The notes: generated by a model not told the origin, from the sequence alone. A stretch of 64,000 bases of DNA from Endomychus coccineus (GCA_958510875.1 OY294070.1:17785631-17849630); one strand, 5' to 3'; positions 22,824-34,420 are shown, numbered from the stretch's first letter. Translations and numbers: made by a program.

Positions 22824-24232
22824 GTCCAGGAAATAAAGGTTTTGAAAAGAAAAATTTGAGTAAAGAGGCCAATTTTGATGTGTGAGGGCTCATTCGATTC
22901 GTTTTGACCTCTAGATCAGAATCTACCACAGCTACATAGGGGGAAATTTGTCCTATTGTTAATAAACAATAAATAATGGCCAATAAATGGCATGTTTTTG
23001 ACATAAAAAGAAATTGAAAACGCTATTTTCCATCAATTTTTAGCGGGTAAAGTAGAAAATTGGAGTTATTTGATCAATAAGCAATGTGAATTTAAGGTTA
23101 ATAACAATTTGTCAGTTATCTATTTGTTAATAAACAACAAAATGGAAATTTCCTAAAAATCAAGATTAGATTCATTTTCAGGTAATTTGAGGTCGCTGAA
23201 CACAAATTTGATATATTTTTTCATTTGACTATCAATTTAATTAGTTAATTAACAATTTGTTAATTAAAAAATTGACAAAAAAATAAAAATTTTGAAAATA
23301 TTCAAGATTAGATTCATTTTTGGATAATTTGAGGTCGCTGAACACAAATTTGATATTATATTTTCATTTGACTATCAATCTAATTAGTTAATTAACAAGT
23401 TTTTGTTTCAAATATTAACAAGAAAAATGTATAAATTGAAATATTTAAGATTGCTGTCATTTCCGGAGAATCTAAAGTACCTAAAAATGAATTCAAGATA
23501 ATATTTCCAATAAATTGGTTATAAATCATTGTTTTAAAAAAAATGATTTGAATATGGAAAAATGGACAAGGTTTTTTGAAAAAAATATGTAACAAAATTA
23601 TTTTAAATACAAATTTTATAACTTTTTATTCTATATTTCTCAAATTACCCAAAAATGACTCCAATCTTAGATATTTTGAGAATTTTTATTTTTTTGTTGA
23701 TTTGTTAATTAACAAATTGCTAGATAACTAATACAATTGAAAAAGTAATATCAAATTTGTGTTCAGCGACCTCAAATTAGCTGAATATGACTCTAATCTT
23801 GGATATTTTCAAAATTTTTATTTTTTTTTCAATTTGTTAATTAACAAATTGTTAATTAACTGATTAAATTGATAGTCAAATGAAAAAATAATATCAAATT
23901 TGTGTTCAGCGACGTCAAATTACCTGAAAATGAATCTTGATTATTTAGGAAATTTCCATTTTGTTGTTTATTAACAAATAGATAAGTGACAAATTGTTAT
24001 AAACCCTAAATTCACATTGTTTATTGATCAAATAACTGCAATTTTCTACTCTACCCGCTAAAAATTGATGGAAAATAGCGTTTTCAATTTTTTTTATTAT
24101 GTCAAAAACATGCCATTTATTGGCCATTATTTATTGTTTATTAACAATAGGACAAATTTCCCCCTATGTACCTGTGGCCTCTTACCTCAAATTTTTCTAA
24201 TTTGGGTCGATTTTGTACTTTATTTCCTGGAC
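22824..24232. mobile_element. Palindromic MITE 1 (1409 bp), inserted in mariner
   Basis: The ends are GTCCAGGAAATAAAG and its inverted copy, and each is flanked by TA (22822-22823, 24233-24234). Nearly the whole element is two inverted arms: for example ATGGCCAATAAATGGCATG at about 22976 mirrors CATGCCATTTATTGGCCAT at about 24110, and TGTTAATAAACAATAAATAA mirrors TTATTTATTGTTTATTAACA. The interior repeats TTAATTAACAAATTG-type words and a sentence-like block (caaatttgtgttcagcgac) in both orientations. No ORF. It belongs with the element at 41726-43740. Confidence 0.9.
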
Positions 24233-24234
24233 TA

Positions 24235-25149
24235 TATAGCCAGATACACTTAATCCAACGTTTTTCTAATTTTTCTAATATCTTTCCTCTGAGTCATTTC
24301 TTCAAGTTTGGAAATAGATAATAATCGCAGGGGGGCAAATCTAGAGAATATGGTGGATGACGAACCAATTCGTAGCGCAATTCATGCAATTTTGCCATTA
24401 CGACTGCGGATCTGGGTGCCCGGTGCGTTGTTCTGGTGGAAGAACACTTTTTTCTTTGCCAAATGCGGCCGCGAATCTATCCAACAGCTCTACATAAAAG
24501 AACGCCGGTGATCGTTTTGCCCTTATCAAGGTAATCGATATGGACGATACCGTGTGCATCCCAAAAAACTGTCGCCATGGCTTTGTTGGCCGATAAACCC
24601 ACTTTGGCCTTTTTCGGTTTCGATTAGCCAGGACAAGGCCACTGTTACGACTGTTCTTTCGTCCAGGCTGTGTTGTGATGGATCCATGTTTCGTCCACGT
24701 CACGAAATGGCGGAAAAAGTCCTTCTTATCATGCTTGAACATCGCCAAACACTCCTTTGAAGTTGTCACACGGTCGCGCTTGTTGTCAACAAAGCAAATG
24801 CGGCACCCATCTCGCAGATAGCTTTCTCATATTCAAAAATCTATACAAAATGTTCCGTGCTCATTCGGTTGAGATGCCCATAGCCTCAGCAACTCGCCGA
24901 TCGTCCAACATCATACCACGAATTTTATCGACGATTTCTGGTGTTATCCTCAACCTCAAATGGACGACCAGAACGTTCGACGTCCTTTGTCATAAAACTT
25001 CCTCAACTAAAATCAGTAAACCACTTGTGAATCGTTCCAATCGATGCTGAGGAGTCCCCATAATGTTTAACAAGAGATGTTTTGGTTCGCGTAATGTTTC
25101 TACGCAAGAAATAATGTTTAATCAAGACGCGAAATTCACTTTTTTCCAT
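24235..25149 (-). pseudogene. mariner transposase, multiply frameshifted
   Basis: From the ATG at 25149: MEKSEFRVLIKHYFLRRNIT, then IGTIHKWFTDF (mariner helix-turn-helix region), ERSGRPFEVED (the RSGRP linker), SRNSGLVLANRNRKRPKW, VFFHQNNAPG (catalytic block, normally HQDNAPGH; the Asp codon is changed to Asn in the frame I read), LVRHPPYSPDLPPCDYYLFP in pieces, and finally LEKRWIKCIWL before the MITE. In the family consensus the spacing between the second and third catalytic Asp is 34, as in true mariners. Stops and indels occur in nearly every block, so this is an old copy. The long open frame 24398-24769 is only one segment of it. Confidence 0.82.
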
Positions 25150-25480
25150 GTTAACCAAAATCTTCAAGGTTGCTTGTTTCCGATGCGTGCCAGAACAGAA
25201 CTGAATGACATATCGGTCTGAAAATTTAAATGCATTCTAGTTAAATATGGTACATCACAAATGTCACGTGGGATTTTCGATTGTGATGCCATCTGTATTA
25301 TTTTTCAGTAACATTTCAACTTGCACTCGTATATCCAAGGTGGTGAAGAAATAGTTATGGATCTTAAGCAACAAGTGCAGTTTCCGATCTACAACTTTAA
25401 TTGTTGTAATCAATGAAAACGTGATATGAAAAAAAACGTGACCTTTAAGCTTGAGTAACTTTTTACTTCCCTCACTTTAT

Positions 25481-25775
25481 GTGCCGTGGACTTCGACTGT
25501 ATTGTGTCATGGTGCAAATTGCCAGGTTAATTTCAATTGTTAGTTCATAAAAACTATGTCTTAAGTATTTATGTGTTTGGATTCATATTATTTTTTCTCT
25601 GTGAACTGATCTCACTTTCTCATATCGCTCAAATATAACACTTAAAGAATTTAATGAGCTTATTCTTATTTATTCACAAGCATTTTTGTATTTATTATTA
25701 TGTTTTTTGTATTATTTCATATTGCTGTATAGACTTGTTGAATAAATTATTATTATTATTATTATAAGGGAGAGT
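25481..25775 (+). repeat. Probable LINE 3' tail ending in (ATT)n
   Basis: The end ACTTGTTGAATAAATTATT followed by repeated ATT units (25736-25767) is the kind of 3' terminus seen in insect LINEs. No coding part of the element is recognisable upstream, so it is a severely 5'-truncated copy or plain microsatellite. Confidence 0.4.
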
Positions 25776-26088
25776 AATGTAATAGGTCTAAAAAAAATAG
25801 TTTTAGCCTTTCTGAATCGATCTAGGATGTTTTTGAAATGATGTATGTGTGCGTCCGTAATACCCACTGTGAAGACGATTACGAAATTGCTGTCGGTCGT
25901 ATGGATTTGAAATTTTCCAGATCGAAGATCTACAGATCTACGTGGTGTAAATAGGAACCGTATGGTTTTGAGGTGTCGTAGCTCCGTTGCGAGTGGTCAA
26001 TCAAAACGGGGGGTTGACAATTCCGGAGCACTTAGATCGTTTGATTGGGTCCATTGTGCGCCCCTTGATATAAGAATCAATCCAGCAG
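25776..26088. other. No gene seen
   Basis: Spacer of about 310 bp with no frame or repeat that I recognise. Confidence 0.45.
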
Positions 26089-26840
26089 GCCTGAGGCAGT
26101 GTGGAAGGCTAAGATTTTGCATGGACTGATATCTCATATGGCTTCAAGCGGCATATCTGTGCTGTGCCGAGGTGTAGTAGATGTGCTGGCTATTCTGCTA
26201 GCATGTGAGAGGCAGTTTCATCGGCCTCTCCATATCTACTACAAGCTGGTTCTTCAACAATGCCCATTGTGTGTAGATGTTCATTCAGATGTCCTGTGAG
26301 GAGTCCTGTCTCCAGTTTTGGGTCTCTCCTGCTCATAGCGCGTAAGGTTTTAGAGAGTTAAAGCGAGAATTTCCTAACGTGGAGCTTCGCTTGCCTCGTG
26401 CCCGGGGCACAACGCCAGACCGAGAGCTATTGTCCATCCAGTAGCTCCTTGAGGGCGTGGAACCTGGTGGTCGATGAAATTCCGATCGTAGAATCGAAGC
26501 CAGGGGCACTCAAGAAACCCCGTTTGACCAGTTCTCGACCCACAAGCTATCCACCACTAGGCACGAAAGCAGCGGAGACAGTACTCCTCCCTGAGGGCAA
26601 CCTCTGGTGACGTGTGTACATGCGACTCGGCCATTATGGTGCGCCTCATCAGTCTCTGTGAGAGCATGGTCTTGATCCACCTGACCAAGGTGTGATCGAT
26701 ACAGTATCTCACCGCAACATGACCCATGGACTCGAAGGAGGTATTGTCCAACGCCCCTTCGATATCCAGGAAAACGCCTATGCCGCTCTGTCCGAGACTA
26801 ATAGCTCCTTCGATCTGGGAAGTTGCAAGTGGTACATTTG
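26089..26840 (-). pseudogene. LINE fragment, RT motif A region fused to C-terminal tail
   Basis: Minus strand: GIGVFLDIEGALDNTSFESM (RT motif A, normally FLDIEGAFDN) followed by VRYCIDHTLVRWIKTML and a broken stretch. Lower down, at 26330-26130, RRDPKLETGLLTGHLNEHLH and MGIVEEPACSRYGEADETAS occur. The latter is the C-terminal LTGHxxLxxHLHxMG...C..C...ET..H zinc-knuckle-like tail of I/R1/Jockey-type LINEs. Motifs B and C are missing, so about 1.5 kb was deleted between the two halves. Motif style agrees with the LINE at 28102-30900. Confidence 0.75.
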
Positions 26841-26984
26841 AACTTAAATTAAAAAATAACTATTAACAATTTGATGAAGTTGGCTTCGACTATTTGTAAA
26901 TCCATAATATCGCAGGTTTTAAAATAAAATGAAAATAAGGTTACACTTCTCAAACTTTAAATAAATGAGGTACAACTAATTAAG

Positions 26985-27130
26985 GACTCAGTTCACATCT
27001 GGCCTTTTATTTGTCCTAAAAAATAAATATAACTTTTGTTTTACTGTCAGTATTGCAACAACGTTCGGGTAACCAGATGCAATATAGCCTCTGGCTTATG
27101 ACGTCACGATCGAACACTCAGGCCTTGTGT
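26985..27130. repeat. Dispersed repeat C, copy 1 (partner 62624-62790)
   Basis: Shared words with 62624-62790 in the same orientation include GGACTCAGTTCAC-like, ttttgttttact, tgcaatatagcctctggct and tgacgtcacgatcga. It contains a CRE-like TGACGTCA palindrome in both copies. Element type unknown. Confidence 0.6.
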
Positions 27131-28101
27131 ATGTAGAGGGTATTGGATGATGTCAATATTCGTCATGTCTCAAAGATATCTTCCCTGAGATGATTATTGC
27201 TTCAGATTTCATGACATAAACAAATACCTATAGTTTCGTACATCATAATCTGCACATCATTATTGGTCATTAAAATCCGGCAGCTAATTGCATCATGAAA
27301 AAAAAATTAAATAAATACCTCATTGTATGATAAAATTTATTCAAATGATTCGTAAATATTTGAAATCGATATGTTAATTCAACTTAAAGTAGTTTTTAAA
27401 CAAAACATCGACATACATCAATGCAGATTAGGAAACATTGTCATGCGGGCAATATACATACATTTGGAACCTGTTTTCAACTGACAAAAATCAATACAAA
27501 TGGAAGGTCAAATGCCAAACATTTGAATATTTCAGAAGACACCAACCATATTTTATACTGAATTATTTAGGTGGCGACATATTCTACATTGTAATTAAGA
27601 AGAATGTTCTAGATATCGTCCCATTACTTTATAAAGCTATACTTATATCAAAAATTAACAACTTGTAAGCTGTCAGGTACCACTCCAAGAAATAAACGAA
27701 CGTAAACGGAGGACCGTTATAACAATTTTCAAAGCCAAACGTATCAATATAATAATATAATTCGTCTCATCCATGTCACTCTCATAGTTATTCATAAGGA
27801 GATTAACAAGTCTTTAATCCACGAGAAAAAATGAGCACTTGAGGCGCAGCCGAGAGTCAAATTTTTTCGAAAGGATTAAAGGCTGTTAGTACCCGAATGT
27901 AATTCAACTTTTTATCCACGACCACGGCCAAAACCGATTAATTGGATGAGTGAAAGCCGTGTGAGAGCAGGTGAAAAATTATGGTTTTGAAAAACGTCAG
28001 ATTTGACGAATTTATTTTGTTCAGGAATATTGATTTTGAGCTGAAAACTAGAAAGTCTTAGAATCGTTTTGTTAATTTGTCAACAAGACCGAAAAAATTT
28101 G
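27131..28101. other. No gene seen
   Basis: The frame 27438-27668 plus is AT-driven and has no domain pattern. No repeat recognised. Confidence 0.45.
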
Positions 28102-28841
28102 CTAACTGTGTGAGAATGCTGAGAATTTCTTCATTCCAGCTGAAATCCAGTAAGAAGCGCAAGAAGCAACATTAAGTCTGTTACCAGCGAACAGCAAAAG
28201 TTTATACGAGAAGGAATTGGTTGAATTCGTCAACTGGCGAAAAGAAGGGGCATAGGAGAAAGAGCAATTACAGAGGAAGGCATGATATTCGTCACAATTT
28301 GATGACCGGGACCTGCGCAGAAGACTTCCTAACTCGATTTTCGAGGTGTTCGCACTAGTCAGTTTAGAGTCTAAAATTACTCCCAGAAACTTCACCGACC
28401 CTTTGAGTTGTAGGGCCTCGCCATAGAAAGTAAACTCTGGCAGTGTGCCCAGCTTACATTGACCCCGAACCCCTCCATGCGGCACCAGCCGTTCACTATG
28501 CAGAGCAGCGTGTTTTGCAGCTCGCAAAGCATCCCCAAGTGCCGCCCGAAGGTGACGCCAACCAAGTCATTGGCATAGGCTTGGAAATAAACCACAGCCT
28601 TTTCCAATTCCTCCAAGAGTCCATCGACTTCAAGACACCACAGAAGCGGAGACAGAACATCTCCCTGTGGACAGCCTTTTGTAGAGGTGGTCTGTATGTT
28701 GCGCCTTTATCGCCCGCCGATTCTATGATTCTCAGTGGCTTAGCAGATATACTCGCTGGACTTATCAAATGCCTCTTCGATGTCCATAAATACCCCCTGG
28801 GCGTGTTCCTCTCGGGCCATAGCACCACCTATTCGTGTAAC

Positions 28842-30791
28842 CAGTGGCGGCTCCTCGAAGGAGGCTAAGGAGGCTCAGCCTCCTCACAAATTTATCTTGT
28901 TGATCATTCTTCATTTTATTTCCTGTTTCTGTAATAATTTTTTAAATTTTACAATTAATTCCCCGTTCTCAGTAGTTATTTTTAATCTGGCAACAGTGCC
29001 CTGAGGCTAGACTCTATATATCTCAAACGCTGAGCATGTGTTGTTCAACACAGTTGCCGTTTTTCCGACCAGACAATCGCCAAATAGCGTGAAACAACGA
29101 AAACGACAACATCCTCTGGAGGGTAGCCTGCCGCCCGCCTTTAAGTTCAGTACGAGTACAGTCGGTGTGGTACGGAATACGACACATGCGTATTGCGTCA
29201 GTGCTTGTTTTGTTTTATGCGGGTATAATGGTTGAGTGACACCACGCGAAATAAGGTTAGATTAGAATTCGTCTGTTCGGTAAATTATTAATTGTAAAAA
29301 TGGACAACTAGTGGAAAGATTTTTAGGGTTCTACGATGTTAGTTCGGGAAGAACAGCGGTCAATTTATTCAATTTTTTAATGGAAACATTTCAACGATTC
29401 GACTTTGCGAATAAATCAGACTTACGACGGCATCTGTAATGGCGGGACATTTAAACGGTCTTCAAACAAACGAACGTGAGTTTTAAATAACATAGTAGGA
29501 AACAGAATTCCCTGTAATGCTCGAACTCGATGGAATTTTACATCACGTGCAATGTTTAGTTTACCATCCATAAAAATAAAGACAAATTGATTGAAACATT
29601 TGATTTTATATTAAACAGTGATGACTTTTCAACAGATCAGGTTTCATTAAATGCTGCTGTTGATTTAAAATCTTATTTGGAAAATGAAGAATTTTTGTTT
29701 TTTCTTGATACTTTTAAATTAATATTTGAACAAACTGATCTTATTTTTCAAATTTTACAACATAAATTCACTAATATAATTCATTCAAGAGATCGTTTGA
29801 AACATCTCATTGATAAAATTTCAAGTTTCCGTTATACAGAATTTCATTTTAATATTTTATTTGGAAATTATTCAACTGATGAGGCTTCTCCCCTGAAAAG
29901 GAGGAAAACATATAATTTGGTAGACAAGAAACTACATTATAAACAACTTTTTTATGAAATTTTAGATACTATTAAAGGTCAAATATTGAGATTCGATTTT
30001 CCGATTTACATGAATTGAAGTTTTTTGATTTGACGAATAGAAGATTTTTCGAATCTTTTTCAAAAGAGTTTCTCAATACACTTTCAGATAACTTAGTTCT
30101 AAAATATATTTTTTTTGATAAAATAGCGCTGCACAATGAATTATGCGTTGTATACTGGGATAAAGATATTTTAGGCCAGTACGACAGTGACGCCGATATG
30201 ATAAAATATATGATAGATAGTGATTTGCAACAAGTCTTACCTCAGTTTTATAAACTACTTTGTTTGACAGTCACCATTCCTGTCACGTCGGCATCGGTGG
30301 AGAGATCATTTTCTACTCTCAAACGAATTAAAACTTACATGCGAAATACAATGGGCCAAAATCGTTTATACAATGTTAGTTTAATATCTATTGAAAAAGA
30401 TTTAGTAAAACACTTAAAACAAACTGATATATCTTAAGATAATACTATTGATCATTTTTCGCAAACTAAAGACCGTAGAATTCCGTGAATATATAAAAAA
30501 GTTAATAAAATTAATAAAAAAAAACAAAATATGAAAAATTTCCAAAAAAAAAGAAAAGATATCAAAAACCCAAAAAAAATGAAAAACAATAAAGGAAGGA
30601 AAAAAAATTTGTGGGCAAGAGAAACTCTATACCTCCACGTTGGTTCTTGCTGGGTAACAATTAATGTTGTCACTGAAGTAGCTGGTACGGTCGCTGCGCG
30701 AAGGTTAAATTAATTGACTGAATAGAGTATATTTTTACAAGAACGTTTTATGTCCAGCCTCCTCTCTCAAAAAGTTCACGAGCCGCCACTA
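28842..30791 (+). mobile_element. hAT DNA transposon copy 2 (internally deleted, 1950 bp)
   Basis: The same ends as copy 1 (CAGTGGCGGCTCCTCG ... GAGCCGCCACTA; the last base is A, not G), flanked by the exact 8-bp duplication CGTGTAAC (28834-28841, 30792-30799). It lacks the zinc-finger part that copy 1 has at 5794-6400: the 5' region (28842-29160) is followed directly by the middle block from about 29207. It sits inside a LINE RT gene, which dates it as younger than that LINE. Confidence 0.93.
29587..30437 (+). pseudogene. hAT transposase C-terminal half in copy 2
   Basis: Two overlapping frames cover the C-terminal half. The first (29587-30018) reads FDFILNSDDFSTDQVSLNAA through KRRKTYNLVDKKLHYKQLFY and ends IYMN. 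The second (30015-30437) reads FFDLTNRRFFESFSKEFLNT, then PVTSASVERSFSTLKRIKTY and LISIEKDLVKHLK. The ASVERSFS dimerisation motif is intact. Copy 2 keeps the T at about 29819 that copy 1 lost, so its first frame is the longer one. With the DNA-binding N-terminus deleted it could at most encode a dimerisation fragment. Confidence 0.85.
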
Positions 30792-30900
30792 CGTGTAACT
30801 AGACGATGTAAGCTCGTTTCAGTCGAGAAGTTAGCTAGACGACAATGTAGGGGATGAGCCTTCCTTGGGCCATCTCTCAAGTGTCTCCATTGCCTTTAAT

Positions 30901-32368
30901 AGGAATGAGGTTAGATAAGTTACGATGTTGCAACTCATTACTGACTATTTTTATGCATGTAATAGAGAAAAGTGTATTCAAACTTCCTTAATAATTCAAT
31001 ATGGATTCATGATATCCATCACATTAGTTTGGTAAGAATACACAGTGATTATTTTATAGACTATGTGGAAAGGAGCGTAGCAGATCTAAATAGTCAACTT
31101 GTTACTATTTTCTTCTAATAGCATTCTCAAGGAAAGTGCATCATAAATACACTTCAATGTCCTCATTAATATTTACCAGCGTACGTATTGTAAATGTTGC
31201 TTTCCCTCACAATCGTTAAGAAAATCTATGAACATTCCTAAGTTGACTAAAACAGATAAATCTCCCGGTAAGTAAACCTCACATGGTCACATAGAAACAT
31301 GAATCTACATACTATTATATTCAACCTTCAACCTAAAATCCTACTTTAATAAAGTATATCTGAATGTGTGTGAGAGTGTTCCTATTTGCATTATATTGTT
31401 TTGATTATTTGCAACGCCTCTATAGAAAAAACAGCTGCCACTCACAGTGCAAAGGCTTAGGAAAGAATGAGGAAGGCGTAGGTATTATTAATAATAAATT
31501 GACTAATCAATTTTGTACATCGATAGATATGCACCATTCTAGAATGTTCAAATACCGTTAAATGTACAATGGCATCATTAAGATTAGTTCGTTTAGGAAT
31601 AATTAATACTTTTACATTCCCGTATTTGTATATATAAATCCAATCATGTTTCTCTAGACATAAATCACTATATTTTGAAAGCAATCAAGAGTTACATTTA
31701 TTTGAACTATTATAATTGTTGAATCTGGCAGAATTCGAAGTGACTGCTTTGTACAGTCAAATATTTGGATGGACTTATTCTTTAAGATTTGTGACTTGAT
31801 GCATTTCTACCTTTTTGGTTATTAGAAAAAATTTAAACGCTACAATAATTTAACATAATATGATTTCCGACATTCCAGTTTTTGCAATTATTGAGGCATT
31901 TACAACAATAATCCCCTCATTCTCGTTTTGTTACCACAATTTTTCGCTTTCGGAGACTTCTGCGTGTTGAATAGACAGGTATCCCGAATTGTAAGTGTCA
32001 AACTTCACAGAGTGGTGAAAACATTCAAAGTATGAAAAAAAAATATCAAAATGTTTATATCAGAGGCTAATATAAGTAATAATTTTGGAACCTTGAGAAA
32101 CAAAAAAAATCGCTTTTTGCATGTGAACCACCACTCTTATATAAACCATACCTATAGTTTTTTGTAGGTTTTTTACTCAGGAATACGATGGTGAATCGAA
32201 CTTTGGTGTACCACTTGGTTTGGTGCGATTTTGAAGTTTTAAACACGTTTTTGGAGCCTTAGATGGACATAGATGGGGGTCAAAAAATGTGTGCTGAAAG
32301 TGACCATTGATACCCATACTTTTGCAAGAGGGATAACATTTTGGGTATACGTGACGACGAGAAAAAAT
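30901..32368. other. No gene seen; short repeat-derived patches
   Basis: No coding evidence. A short patch at 31925-31975 (cgctttcggagacttctgc) belongs to the repeat also seen at 8735 and 41270, and 32005-32040 resembles 16195-16235. Confidence 0.45.
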
Positions 32369-33446
32369 ACGTGTGGCACTCGGGGACTGCCGTGGTAAAG
32401 CTATTGCATAGCATTTTTTATCAACTTATGCAATTATAATCATTTATTTATTTTTTATTTATGCAGTATTTTTTTTTCTTTGATATTAATTCAAGTTACA
32501 CTTTTTGAGCGTGGTGACCGATGAGAAAACATTTTTTTTTCTTTTATTGAATAAATGAGAAGTTAATATCGTTTAGAATATTTTTATTATCTTACAATAC
32601 ATGAGGGTTATTCAGGAGTTTTTATCATTGAAACTATAGGTTTATGGTAACTGAAATAAGAAACATAAGTTTGAGACTTGATATCCTCTAAATATCTGGA
32701 AAATACCGCGTCAATGGTGGTCCCATATTTTGTTGTGGATTCTTGTGGATCATTATTCATTTTCAAATTCAATTTTTCCGAAAGAAAAGTTGTCAACCGC
32801 TCTGATTTTTTATCAGCGAAGTTGATGTTGAAATCGCCAGCCAAGATAAGTGGAAATTTATTACCATTTGTACCAAGTATTTTCGACCCTTCTTCAGTGT
32901 ACTCCAGTAAAGTGCGATGTTTAAAATGCTCTACCTCGTCCAATTTTGGATTCGGATAAATGTAAATTGCTACCATGACTATGTGTAGGCCATTTCTAAG
33001 TTTGCATAAGCACGCACAAATATCTCCAACAAATGAGCGCCTAACATTAACATCGCTAACGTGTGCAATATTTATTTCAATATTCGGAGTCATAATATTA
33101 GTAACATTATTATTATTTTGGTAAATAGCTACCCCACCTTTTGGAACAGTATCTACAACAGTATATATACCTACATGTATACTTACGGGGCGCACATGCG
33201 GTGAGTGTGGCATTATAAATATATGATAAATACCTATACACCTATATACTCTCTCACAAACAGCTGCTTACGTATTCGTCCGATTTCGGAGCAGCTCGTC
33301 TTCGTACCATATACATACACGTTAAGCAAACGCTCGGCCGAGCTACATGGTAGGCGGAGTGGGGGTGTTAGGTTATTTTCGTTACGGAATTTCTTGATTC
33401 GGTCGCCGCGCTCAAAGCCCGCGATAAAAGCTATGCAATAGCTTTA
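32369..33446 (-). mobile_element. Helentron/Helitron-like element carrying an endonuclease ORF
   Basis: The left edge reads gcactcggggactgccg then GGTAAAGCTATTGCATAGCA (32395-32414). The right edge holds the palindrome CTCGGCCGAG (33333), a block aatttcttgattcggtcgcc, and GATAAAAGCTATGCAATAGC (33423-33442). AAAGCTATTGCATAGC is thus present at both edges in inverted orientation. Both edges recur at 38679-39712 around a different interior, so they mark element ends. Short subterminal inverted repeats and an associated endonuclease are known for Helentrons, but no Rep or helicase is present, so the class is an inference. Confidence 0.55.
32608..33213 (-). CDS. Endonuclease/exonuclease/phosphatase-fold protein of a mobile element, 201 aa
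   Basis: An uninterrupted frame from the ATG at 33213 to a stop at 32610-32608. Recognisable blocks are VPKGGVAIYQNNNNVTN (about residues 24-40), FPLILAGDFNINFADK (about 120-135; GDFN is a catalytic motif of the APE/LINE endonuclease fold), TTKYGTTIDAVFSR (about 160-173) and VSYFSYHKPIVS (about 183-194). In most family members the last block is S-D-H; here the Asp position is Tyr while His remains. The N-terminal strand and the first metal-binding residues of the fold are missing, so this may be a C-terminal two thirds. In insects such ORFs accompany LINEs and Helentron-type elements, and the flanking ends favour the latter. It is the longest clean coding frame of a recognised family here apart from transposase pieces. 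Confidence 0.72.
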   Translation of the reverse strand: MPHSPHVRPVSIHVGIYTVVDTVPKGGVAIYQNNNNVTNIMTPNIEINIAHVSDVNVRRSFVGDICACLCKLRNGLHIVMVAIYIYPNPKLDEVEHFKHRTLLEYTEEGSKILGTNGNKFPLILAGDFNINFADKKSERLTTFLSEKLNLKMNNDPQESTTKYGTTIDAVFSRYLEDIKSQTYVSYFSYHKPIVSMIKTPE

Positions 33447-33860
33447 AAAAAATCGGATTACCGTAGGTCGGGAAACGCTTTGTTTCCGAGATACAGGGTG
33501 TCAGAGTGAAAAATGTCTCATATTTTTCATATCAACCAAACCATTGTATCGATTCAAACCAAGTTGTGTAAGTAGGACCCTCGAATAGGTTGTCATGTTG
33601 TGTGAGAATATAGAGTCCCTAAAGTAGCCAGTGGCGGAATTATGGAGATTCAGTTTTATTTGATTGAGAAGAACAGTACGACCCTGCAAAAAATCTTAAT
33701 TTTGGATAAAACATTCAATGTGTCTTATTATTTTGTATCTGTCACTGTTTGGTCGCATGTGTATTCGCTTAACACTGGTAAATAAGATTGTACTTTCATC
33801 GGGAAAAATTACGAGACTTCAAGTAACCAATTTTTATTGCACATATCAGTTAAATAATTT
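33447..33860. repeat. Repeat junction with TACAGGGTGTC terminus; no gene
   Basis: The words gtcgggaaacgctttgtttc and gatacagggtgtcagag (33468-33506) match 16248-16285. The remaining 350 bp have no recognisable coding signal; frame 33501-33689 minus is not domain-like. Confidence 0.45.
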
Positions 33861-34420
33861 GGTTAAAGGACGTAGAGAAAAATAAATTCTTAATAAATGC
33901 TCGAAATGCAATCCTCCAGCTTCAATACATTTTTGGCATCTACGTTCAGCAGAACGTACTTTGTCTTTCAAATAACCTCACACAAAATAATCAACGGGAG
34001 TTAAGGGCGGTGAGCGAGGTGGCCATGCTATTGGAGCTATGGAAAATGATAGTTTAGCCACATACGTTTTATAGCAGCGAAATATGCGGAAGCCAAATTC
34101 ATATTTATCCAACGCTCATTTCTTAAATTGTGTGGAATGTCCTCCAAATATTCGAAAAGACTGTTAAATAAAAAATTATTGAATAATGGGCCGTTTAGAT
34201 GTGTAGGTAGAATGTGGGGCCCACAAAAATTCCCGTTTATGACACCACATCAAATTTTAGCACTAAACTGTTTTCTTGAATAGATCGAAGGATGATTGAG
34301 TGAGGATTCTCATGAGCCCAAATTCTTAAGAGGGTTCGGTAGAGACAGTTTTTGTTCATACAATTTTTTGAGAATAACGGTATGATAATACATCTAATTT
34401 TTTTAAGGATTTATTTCACT
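33861..34420 (-). pseudogene. Degenerate IS630/Tc1/mariner-type transposase C-terminal region
   Basis: On the minus strand at about 34040-33890 the frame reads IAPIAWPPRSPPLTPVDYFV then GYLKDKVRSAERRCQKCIEA. WPPRSPDLxPxDFFxWG is the last catalytic block of these transposases; here the Asp of SPDL is Pro, while the final Asp (PVDYF) is kept. Higher up, LFEYLEDIPHNLRNERW can be read. The protein differs from both DD41D elements in the window, so it is a third lineage. Many indels; the ends are not found. Confidence 0.6.

Larger units (their letters stand above)
22731..25480 (-). mobile_element. mariner (DD34D) transposon remnant, split by a palindromic MITE
   Basis: The transposase runs on the minus strand from 25149 to about 24235. 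It resumes at 22822 with GDYVEK and a stop, so the 1.4 kb MITE (22824-24232) sits near the end of the coding region. Candidate terminal repeats are GAGGGCAAGGGGAAAAGTT at 22735 and, reverse complemented, GAGGGAAGTAAAAAGTTAC at about 25455-25473; they match only in part, so the outer limits are approximate. Confidence 0.75.
28102..30900 (-). pseudogene. LINE reverse transcriptase fragment, interrupted by hAT copy 2
   Basis: Minus strand, upstream to downstream: FSTETSLHRLVTR (30840-30792), then after the hAT element IGGAMAREEHAQGVFMDIEE and AFDKSS (motif A). DVLSP-like motif B sequence follows, broken across frames, then LEELEKAVVYFQAYANDLVG, where motif C reads YAND instead of YADD. Next come TFGRHLGMLCELQNTLL, then EFTFYGEALQLKGSVKFLGV and ILDSKLTSAN. 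This is a classic insect LINE RT order. The break at 28841/30792 carries the CGTGTAAC duplication of the hAT insertion. Removing the hAT and one duplication joins LVTR to IGGAM in one frame. The motif C change and several frameshifts make it inactive. Confidence 0.87.

Noticed and set aside
22804..24253. Short ORFs (22804-23004, 23392-23595, 23945-24127, 24065-24253)
   Set aside because: They lie within the palindromic MITE and mirror one another; they have no protein-like composition.
25736..25767. (ATT)n as a meaningful microsatellite locus
   Set aside because: It directly follows a LINE-like AATAAATT end and is more simply a retrotransposon tail.
32608..33213. Endonuclease ORF as a LINE ORF2 N-terminus
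   Set aside because: No RT follows downstream on the same strand and the flanks are the Helentron-like ends seen again at 38679-39712; LINE origin cannot be fully excluded.
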